Assembly: GCA_033439265.1 (NCBI GenBank)
Contig: JAVTVX010000020.1
Location: forward strand, 191,001 to 255,000
Source of the DNA: Dillenia suffruticosa
Lineage: Eukaryota > Streptophyta > Magnoliopsida > Dilleniales > Dilleniaceae
Direction: 5' to 3'
DNA length: 64,000 nucleotides
This document shows, one piece after another, positions 46,590-64,000 of this stretch (the stretch's first letter is position 1; the number at the start of each line of letters is the position of its first letter). A model generated the notes under the pieces. That model had not been told where the DNA came from. It ran no database searches and was given only the letters and a program-made list of their open reading frames with translations. The position numbers and the translations under genes were made by a program.

Positions 46590-48636
46590 TTTTTTTCCCC
46601 TTATTGGGGGGCCCGCCGGGGGGGGGGGATGAGGGTTGTATGGTCTGGGTGGACACCTGTTTAGGTGATGGGAGAAAAATCTGAGAAAGAACTTTGGGAA
46701 AATAGACCAATCTTTTAGTTAAATAGACAGTTTACACCGAAAATAAGGGCATTTATGGATCGTGTAGTGGACTGTTGCAGCTTTTTTGCCATAATTGTGA
46801 CCAAGAATTGAGTAACTGAACTCTGATGGTTTTTGATCTCTTTATGGCAATTCTTGTTTTCTGATATTTGGATCATGGTTTGTGAAAAAGTTGATTTCGA
46901 ATGAAAATTTAGGATGCACTGAGAAAATTTGTGATAAACATGTGTGCAACCTATGTTATATCACTGTAGCCATTTGGTTCATCAGTGAAGTCAAAGTCCT
47001 AGGAAAGGATATGCTGCCGTTGGATGGCAAATACCTGGCTAAAACCACAGACAGACAGAGAGGATACTTTACATAATGAAAACAGACCGAGAGCATCAAT
47101 TGGGTGCTGCTATGTATGTTCCTAGTGTGTGCATCATATTTTACTCTTATGAAATTTTCTTGATAAGTTTATAAATGTTGTTCAACGAAACATTTGTCTG
47201 AACATCTATCCTGAATGCCTTTTGTTGTAATAACTTATGTTTTTTCTTCTTTACTAAGTGAGGCACTCTTAATTTTCCATCCGTAATACTAATTATTTTG
47301 GATTATTTTTTTCCTTGTAATTCCCTGCTAGTATGCTAATTGTGCTCTTCAGTCCTTTCCTTTTTTAAGCATGCAAGAGAATATATGAGGTTTGCCAAGT
47401 TCTCTTTCATGTTCGTTAGATTAATATTTCACATCTTTGTTTGTGGAATGTGAGCGGTTCCTATTATTGTGCTGCAAATGTATACATGCAAATGTTACAT
47501 TTATTTGGGGATGAAAATATTGTGAGTATTACATTTTGAGAGAATGGTTTGCATTGTGCGTTTGCTTGATCCAAGATGGCATGGAACAACTTTGAATCTA
47601 CAGTGCTCATGCGGACAGTGTGTTGCAAATTTCCCTTCTTAAAAGGGGCAAATGGGTCATGTGGCTAAGCTAACTGGGTGGGATTAGCAGGCCAGTTTGT
47701 TGGTAATTCTGTTTTGCTCGAGAGCTTTTGCAATTGCTTTGGCAAAGTCCTAACATTTAGACCACTATTTTTACTAAAACCTCAGTTTGATGGAGAAGTA
47801 GTTAAGGCTTCTGCACGGTTTTGATTGCTTGTTGCGTTTGTTGGCCTTGGAATTTTGAGCATTTTTGTGTTGGCTACTTTCTTCCTTGTTATGGTGCTTA
47901 CCCAAAGGTGTCTGCTTATCTTGATGTTCCTTAGGTACCCTAATGGCTTTATCTAGGCGCATCATAACATACCCTAAAGGCCAGAAAAAGGAATTGAAAA
48001 TTTTATATTGCAGGGATGAAATGTAACCAGTGGTGGTAAATTGTAGAAGCGTCAGGCACGCTCGCATGGATTGTCATCACAAGCTCGCCGCTGTAAACAA
48101 AAGACGGGACAAAATTGCTGTTGCGTTGACAGATTATGCATGCTTATTAATGAAATCAGTATATATCAATACAATTATACCTCCTATAAAATGGCTTTTA
48201 GCAACCGAACTTGAAATAAAACAATCTCAGTGAAAAGAATTGATGGAACAAATGCTTGTCATTGCCCTGGCCCTTTTATTGGTTTATTGGACCATTTATT
48301 ATGGGGGATGGGACAATCACAAATTGTTGCTACTCGCTTTCTTTATAAGCATTGTAACACTGAAGTTTTGAACAAATTATAACCCATAGAAGTGTCCCCG
48401 AAATAAGTAAACGTATGACCATTGAAATACTCGTGATGGTATTGTATTATTATTGTCCCTGAAATGTATTGCGGGGTTGGGGACGCAATCCCAATCACCT
48501 TTTAATGGGCTGAAAATATAGAAATAAAAAAGAAAAGAAAAGAAAAGAAAAGAAAAGAACGCGTCTTTGGGTGGGGTTGGGGAGGGTGAATTTCTATTGG
48601 TTAGATGACGGCAACGGGGGTGCTATTAAACACCTG

Positions 48637-48647
48637 ATTGGTCCACG
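48637..48647 (+). promoter_or_regulatory. ERSE-II element of the bZIP60 promoter
   Basis: ATTGGTCCACG fits the ER-stress-response element II consensus ATTGG-N-CCACG exactly. It lies about 95 bases before the TATA box and 220 before the start codon. A second CCAAT-type ATTGG is about 45 bases upstream. Family knowledge: plant bZIP60 genes are induced by ER stress and regulate their own promoter through such elements. Confidence 0.75.
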
Positions 48648-48730
48648 TATTCTTCTAATCAGTTGAATACCTGGTAAGTCAATTCTTAGCCACGAAGGAA
48701 ATGGAAAACCCCTTGTCTTGTCTGGTCTCT

Positions 48731-48740
48731 CTATATATAC
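48731..48740 (+). promoter_or_regulatory. TATA box of bZIP60
   Basis: CTATATATAC in CT-rich surroundings, about 120 bases before the ATG and downstream of the ERSE-II site, which is the expected order. Confidence 0.65.
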
Positions 48741-48857
48741 TCTCTCCGGTCATCTCTCTTCTCCAATTCTCCTTTTCATTTTTTTTTTTTTTTTTTTTTT
48801 ATAATTTTTGGTTTCGACTTTGGATTCGATCGATCTCCCTGGTTGATTTGAAACAAA

Positions 48858-49317
48858 ATGGGGGAGGATTTGGAAAACGAAGAAGTTATGAGCCAAATTG
48901 ATTGGGAGATGTGGCTTAATGATAATATCCCCGACGTCTTGAATTTCTTAGACGACCTGGATTCCACTCCCACTCCCACTCCCAATCCTCCGCCTCAAGA
49001 TTCATCCTCCATTCCCCCTCCCTTCGGTCCCATCGAACATTTCCTCATGATCGACGACCCCGACCTCCTCGATCAGAACCAGAACCAGGATCAAGAGTTG
49101 TACCTCAATTTCTTGTCCGATGTTCTCGTCGATTCCCCACCTCCTCGCTCCGATGTCTCCGACCACAAGGACTCCGTTAACAATAATTCCACTAGTCCTG
49201 AGGAGGCCACAGCCGACAGAAACGTCGACGACGATCCGGTTTCCAAGAAACGCATGAGGTCTCTTCCTAATCTTAATTATGGTTTTCACATCACTTTAAC
49301 TAGGGTTTTGACCTGTT

Positions 49318-49349
<32 letters not shown>

Positions 49350-50589
49350 CTGATAATAAAGAAATCAGGAAATGGTAATTTAAATAATGCTACTGTGAAG
49401 GGACCTTATGGAAATTAATTATTGTATCTTCTAATTTATAGTCAATGGGATTTTCTTGCATGATGAAGAAGAAGATGATGATTTTTGCAGGCAGTTGAGA
49501 AACAGAGATGCGGCAGTGAGATCAAGAGAGAGGAAAAAGCTGTTTGTGAAGGATCTAGAAATGAAGAGTAAATATCTAGAAGCGGAGTGCCGGAGATTGG
49601 GACGGTTACTCCAATGCGTCTGTGCTGAGAATCATTCTTTGCGTCTTCAACTTCAACTTCATCAGAGTGGGAAGGCCCCTGGTGCTCCCATGTCCAAGCA
49701 GGAGTCTGCTGTGCTCTTGTTGGGTAAATCTTCTGCCTTCCTTATTACCTCCGATCCATCTTCATGTCGGCTTTGTGCTTTGTGGAATTTTAAGTTTATC
49801 TTTGGGGAACATATTTGTTATATCCATGTCTCTACATCCACTTTACTTTACTAGCCTCTGCCTTTCTTCAATCAATGCTCAACTCAACTGTTTTAAATCT
49901 TCGGGGGTGACATTATTGGTACTTTTAACTAAACCTCAAGCCTTAAAATGTTGCTGTTTGGCTTATGCTACTAATCATGCTTGTGTTGTTTAGTGAAGAA
50001 CTCATTGCTTTTAGTTTAATCTTTCAGGAGCCTACCTAGCCTCTGTTTTCTTTTTTCCTTTTGTTCATGCTTATGCTAGTAGTCTTGCCTTAGCTGCTGC
50101 TATTGCTTCTTTGCTCATTTGCTTCCTAATATTAATATGATTGTGGTATTTGATTGAAGTGTATGTTTGGAGAAAAAATTGGAAATTGGTGACCACCTGG
50201 TAATTTCCATTCCATTTGGCCATACCATGTTGAATTATCTTTTTTGGCATAAAATGAGAGCATCCAATCTTGAGAATTACTAGCTCTAGTTGTGTAGAGT
50301 CTCTAATTTGCTTCGTTGTTATTTTGTAGAATCCCTGCTGTTGGGTTCCCTGCTTTGGTTCCTGGGCATCATGTGCCTCTTCAGTTTTCCCCCGGTGCTC
50401 CATCCAAAGCTGGACGCACTTGTGCTTCCAGACGACGACAAAGGTTGGGGAAATCTGGCTCCGAGAAGGGTGGGATTTAGATGTTATGGAATCTGGGAGT
50501 CAAGATCCTTTGTCAAGAGCAAGCGGTGCAAAGCTTCAAGGACAAGAATGAAATCCATCTTTTCATGCTCTACTAGCATGTTGGTGTGA
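48858..50589 (+). CDS. bZIP60: bZIP60, membrane-tethered unfolded-protein-response factor
   Basis: bZIP60 is an ER-membrane transcription factor released by IRE1-dependent mRNA splicing during ER stress. Exons 48858-49258, 49491-49723 and 50330-50589 join in phase to 297 residues; Arabidopsis bZIP60 has about 295. An acidic N-terminus is followed by the basic region with the invariant N-x7-R (N138, R146; NRDAAVRSRERKK), then a leucine zipper to about 190, the family-specific MSKQESAVLLLESLLLGS, and a membrane segment at about 213-232. The rest is a lumenal tail. The frame shift expected from IRE1 splicing is preserved (see the separate entry). The promoter has an ERSE-II site and a TATA box. 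Exon 1 has a proline/threonine repeat (STPTPTPNPPP). Confidence 0.95.
50326..50375 (+). promoter_or_regulatory. Predicted IRE1 unconventional splice region in bZIP60 mRNA
   Basis: The region around AATCCCTGCTGTTGGG carries the CUGCUG loop of the known bZIP60 twin hairpin. Removing 23 bases (predicted 50338-50360, as in Arabidopsis) joins CTG to CCTGGGCATCATG. That opens a new frame of 39 codons ending at TAG 50478-50480, with a basic stretch (RTCASRRRQRLGK) and no membrane segment, giving 253 residues. The exact cut sites are inferred, but a 23-base removal keeps an open frame. Confidence 0.75.
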
Positions 50590-51115
50590 AAATCCACTTT
50601 TGCTTTGGTGGACTGCTTGTGGATGGAGGGGGTGCAGCTCTGTACCCCTTCTTAAAAGGTTCAAAGGCAGGCTTCTCAGAACGAACTGTGTTTTTTTTGT
50701 TCCTTAGTTATATGTACTATGCAGGGGTAGGTCGAAAGTTGAGTGTTGAGTCTTACTTACACTGGACTTTTCTAAGCTAAGAGCGATCAATAATGTTTTT
50801 AATGGACATGTCTCGTCTCTACTGTACTTCAACTTAATGTCTGCGTGAGGAAATTCTGTTTTTAAAGAGGGCAGGTCATTCAATTGAATTTAGTTCGCCC
50901 GTCACTTCATTTCAGGCACATCAATAACTAAGTCCATAATATAAATCGGAATAGGGAGGGAGAGTGTGAGAGGAGAGGAGAGGAGAGGAGAGGAGAAAGA
51001 CGAGGCATTGGAATGCGATCGAAAGCATTACTTAGCTCCTCGGAGTTGTCCAATGAAAGGAGGAAAGAAAGGGGCAACAATAATAACATGCACAAGGTTT
51101 TGATTTTGTAGCTTT

Positions 51116-51156
<41 letters not shown>

Positions 51157-52492
51157 GTATTTAACTCTGGAATCAATAAAATAAAGGAGGGGTTTTTTCA
51201 CTTGACTGTCCCTTTGGGGACTTTGTAGCTTTTCTTTTAAGTTTCTTAAAAGCTACCATTATCAACACTTGTTAGCGTAGATGAGATAAGTATTTTTGTC
51301 TTTTAACAAAATCGGGAGTTTTACTCCCTCTAAATACAGAAAAAACAATATTGGAATACCTGTTTTTAAAAATGGGCTCTACAACGATCAATACAAATTA
51401 GTCAAAACGAAGATCCGGATACTGAGTGGACCGAATTAAGATAAAAAAAAAAAAAAAAAAAAAAAAGATAAAAGCTACATCGCATCCTCATCTAAGCTTT
51501 ATTAACGGACCTGGTCCAGCTGGTCACCGGTTTCGTGCCTTAGAGCTGTTAAGGATGTTCTCGTCTCGGTTTTGCTCCGATTGAGTTCACGTCCGGGTCC
51601 GGGTCCAGGTCCAGGTCCAGTTTCAATCTGGTTTCAATCAAGAAAATAAGAGAAGAAATTTATGGCTTTCTGGAATTTTGGCTCTTCTTCTTTGATGATC
51701 TCTTCTTTGGTTTAAAGGATAGACTAATACAGAGGAAGAAGAGACCGAGATTAGACATTAATTGAGGAGCATAGAGGGAAGCAAAGGAGAGAGATGAGAG
51801 AGGGTTAGTTGAGTGAGTGTGCATTTTGCGGCCAGGGAATTAGGAGAGAAAAGGCCCCCCCGGGGGGGGGGGATGAAGAACTCCATATTCCAAATCTAGG
51901 GACGAAAGGACCGCCCGTAATTGGACGGTGGTATTAATTGTTCAGGTTGGGTTCCCGACAAGGAAGCCATGGGCCGAACCTAGTCTGGTTCCCAGCTGAA
52001 CCAGCCTTGAAGCCAGCCCTACCCTATTCTTATCCTAATTAAAATAAATAAATACTAGAAATTATAATGAGGAATCGTACATCCAAACTCGAAGGAGTAT
52101 GGAAAAACCGAATTTCGTCCGAACTTTTGTTGCATCTTATTGTGTAGACAAATGGAGATTTGATCATTTCTATTTCTTGTCCTTCTTAAAACGGCTCACA
52201 CAAAGCAGCTGAGCTGCTTCTGGTTATGGATCGAGGTGGGGGTGGAGCAGCACAGGACGGCTGAAGAAAGACATTTAGGAGAGACAGAGAGGGAGAAATT
52301 AATCCATTATTTCCCATCGTCGGAACAATAACTTTCCAACTTTTTACCATGCTTTCCAATTCCGACAAACGTGTGAAATTGTGTGCAAACTGAAAAGGAA
52401 GGGAGGGATTTACTCTTGTTCTACAATGTAGTGCATACGTAAATTTATTTATTAACCATATAAACTTGTATTGGGAACCTTAGGCTTTACTG

Positions 52493-52547
<55 letters not shown>

Positions 52548-54034
52548 TTATATGTATTCAAAATGCGAGATTTAGTTTTATGGATGCACAACCCCCCCCC
52601 CCAAAAAAAAAGGCACTTGAATTGCAGCTTTCAAACGCATTTTGCTAAGAGAACTTTTTCCCTATTATGACCAGGCTTAGGTTTTTTATTTATTTTTTAA
52701 ATATAATGGGCGGGGGGGGGTGTTTCTTTTTAATTCTATTGGAGGTTATATAGTTATTGGACTATAGATACAACCTTTAAATAAATAAATGTAAGGTATA
52801 TAATTCAAATCTTTTTTTTTAAAAAAAAATAAAGTTAAGATTATGTATACATATACTAATGCAAAGGTTTGTTTTTTTTATATATAATTATAATGTAATA
52901 TATATTTTTTAATTCATAGTTGCTTTGAACACAAAAAATAAAAAATAATAATAATAATAATTGGGAGCTGAAATGAGTTTAATGGAAGAAGCTGCGGTCC
53001 CCTTGCAAAGGGTGAAGGTGTTGGAGAGGTAGGTGAGAATCGGGGAGCAGTCTCTTAAGATTTTAGTTGCATCGTTTGGTGTGACCCCATGGGCTCTCTC
53101 TCTCTCTCTCTCTCTGCCGGAAGTTACTATTCTGTCCTTCGTGGCATATTCCTCTCGCATCTGATTTGGTCATATCCAATTACATCTTATCATCCAAGTA
53201 TATCTTTCCCTTGATACTTTCTCCCCCCCCCCCCACCCGGTTCTCTGCGTTCTCAATTCAATTGCTGGCCTTTCCTCGTGTTGTTGGTATTGATTCGATG
53301 TTTATCTTTTTGATTGCCAAATATATTTAATTTAATATATATATATTTTCTAAATTTGAAATTAATCCCATATTAATGGATTAATTAAATGACTTTTAAA
53401 ATTTTATTTAAATGATAACATCTAGATATAAATTAAATAAATTATACTAAAAAATTTATCGGTAAATTAAATGGATAATTCTAATGTAATGACTTTGTAA
53501 TACAACTAAAACAAAATTATAATTTTAGATTTTTAAGAGCAGTTAGAAAATATTTTATTAGTTAATATTGGATAAAATTTTTTACTTTGAACCATAATAC
53601 TAATATGTTGATATTAATGTGGTAAGATGGGTTGGCGCGGGTGGGGAGAGGAAGAAAAAAAGAATAAACAAAAAAAAAAAAAAGGAAAAGACAGATAAGA
53701 GAAAATGGTAGGGAAGAAGATGGACAAAAAAAAAAAAAGGGGCGGTTGGCTTCAGACGAGAACCACCGGAGAGATGGCAGAAATTGGGGCCGGTGCGGGT
53801 CGGGGCAAATAAGGAAATAGGATCAAAAGATATTGTGGCAAATACCGTAAATAATTCGTAAACCAGTGGGTGGTTTAGGAGAAGAAACAAGGAAGGTTAA
53901 TCACAAGTGAGGCTTTGGGTTGGTTGTATCGCCAATCGACCCTCCTCCTATATAAACGGTCTCCACCGGGCGAGTAGCAGAGAAATCGCCAAGAAAAGAG
54001 AGGAAATTCCAATTTCCGGAAGAAGGAGAAGACG
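50590..54034. other. bZIP60 3' region, intergenic DNA, PFP promoter
   Basis: No gene recognised. It contains a poly-T run (about 51118-51152), a GGTCCG/GGTCCA hexamer run (about 51591-51620), a C8G10 palindromic block (about 51856-51874), a (CA)n microsatellite (52494-52544), several C- or G-runs and a (CT)n run (about 53096-53114). The last 150 bases are probably the PFP-alpha promoter and leader. Confidence 0.5.
52494..52544. repeat. (CA)n microsatellite
   Basis: About 25 uninterrupted CA units in intergenic DNA. Confidence 0.9.
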
Positions 54035-63183
<9,149 letters not shown>

Positions 63184-64000
63184 ATGATCTTGGACGTTTA
63201 TTTGCTCAGTTCAGACTGCTGGAGCAGCAAGATAATGCCACCAGTGTGTCAAAGATTCGTCCTTGTTATTGGGCATCTCAAATTTTTCTTTTTCACTATT
63301 TTTGTCTGAACTTATTTAGGCAATGTGATGTTTAGAGATGGCATTAGACTGAAAAATTTTTCAGTTTTTTATACTGGGTTGTATCATTTGCCTGACAAAT
63401 AATTACGACATAATGAGGCAGTTTTGGAAAGATGATTTTGGGATGCTATTGCTGGAAATGCATTTACAGAAACGGCATTGTGAGAAGGAAAATACGATGG
63501 CTTTATGCTAATGATGACATGGGAGCGGCCTCCCTGCATTCAATTAACTGTATAGAGCCGCACCCATTGAGACTATTTGTTCCACATGACCCAATTTCTG
63601 GTGCTACGGGTCGTTTTGTAGTATATTCCACGTATGCTTTCCTGTAAAATCGTGTGATGGCACAGCCCCAACAACCCAGTACGGTAAAATTTGCCTGTTG
63701 CATGAGATTCTGGACTGATAAACCCAATGCTCCCGCAACCTCAGCATCCACGTATGTCCGACCAGAGGGTACTGGCAGTGTGTTGACCTTGACCATAGAA
63801 GTAACGGAAGGGCTAACTTTGATTTGGAAACGCAAGCTCGGGCATATCAACATAACCAGGGGTTCTTTCTTTTATTTATTTTTTGCTATTGGAAACTCAT
63901 GTCCGGGAATATCAACATAACCAGTAGTTCCTTTTTCTCCATGCTGACGATCAATCGCGCAGGGTGCCCCTCTTGTTGGTATGTTCATAAAGGAGGAAGG
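63184..64000. other. PFP-alpha 3' region; possible neighbouring minus-strand coding sequence
   Basis: The first 250 bases are the probable 3' untranslated region. From about 63500 onward the minus strand has a 116-residue frame (63853-63503) of protein-like composition (VKVNTLPVPSGRTYVDAE, TKRPVAPEIGSCGTN). Further upstream on the same strand another piece reads NIPTRGAPCAIDRQHGEKG then TTGYVDIPGHEFP. The two pieces share a near-repeat (YVDIPG / YVDMPE-like in another frame; about 63843-63861 and 63909-63927). I do not recognise the family. It may be the end of the next gene, cut by the window edge, or degraded sequence. Confidence 0.3.

Larger units (their letters stand above)
43685..48636. 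other. U2AF35 3' region and intergenic DNA
   Basis: About 5 kb with no recognisable coding region. The first part is T-rich and may hold the U2AF35 3' untranslated region, possibly with an intron. It contains two short local duplications (44888-45040 and 46483-46589), a G-run (about 46605-46630) and an (AAAAG)n run (about 48525-48558). The 64-residue frame at 46882-47076 has no family motif. Confidence 0.5.

Overview
The window looks like nuclear DNA from a woody eudicot. Genes are intron-rich with GT-AG borders, intergenic DNA is AT-rich with many simple repeats, and there are plant-specific families (WAK-like kinase, SBP/SPL, DC1, bZIP60, PFP) plus Ty1/copia and Mutator-like elements. The species cannot be read from the sequence.

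Layout. 0-3.9 kb: a broken DC1 zinc-finger gene (+), then the kinase end of a dead wall-associated-kinase (WAK) gene (-). 3.9-8.6 kb: an old copia element (+). 8.65-9.25 kb: the ectodomain end of the dead WAK gene. 11.0-13.5 kb: an intact three-exon WAK-like kinase (-). 16.4-21.1 kb: an intact ten-exon SPL14/SPL16-like transcription factor (-). 21.1-27.1 kb: gene-poor, AT-rich DNA. 27.1-35.6 kb: a broken proton-pump-interactor-like gene (-), interrupted by a 1.0-kb fold-back Mutator-like element and next to a 6.9-kb copia element whose LTRs are young but whose coding region is dead. 37.2-41.3 kb: a decayed BUBR1/Mad3-type checkpoint gene (+). 42.8-43.7 kb: intronless U2AF35 (+). 48.9-50.6 kb: a three-exon bZIP60 (+) with an ERSE-II promoter site and a recognisable IRE1 splicing region. 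54.0-63.2 kb: a complete 19-exon PFP alpha-subunit gene (+).

I could build five complete reading frames with consistent intron phases: WAK-like kinase 757 aa, SPL 1090 aa, U2AF35 279 aa, bZIP60 297 aa and PFP-alpha 617 aa. They do not form a pathway and read as independent eukaryotic genes. The two WAK loci are probably a tandem duplication in which one copy died. The most unusual DNA is the fold-back element at 27.2-28.2 kb, whose two halves are almost pure purine and almost pure pyrimidine on one strand. The nested insertion history around it, and the copia element whose LTRs and body disagree in apparent age, are also notable. I see no wholly undescribed multi-gene system.
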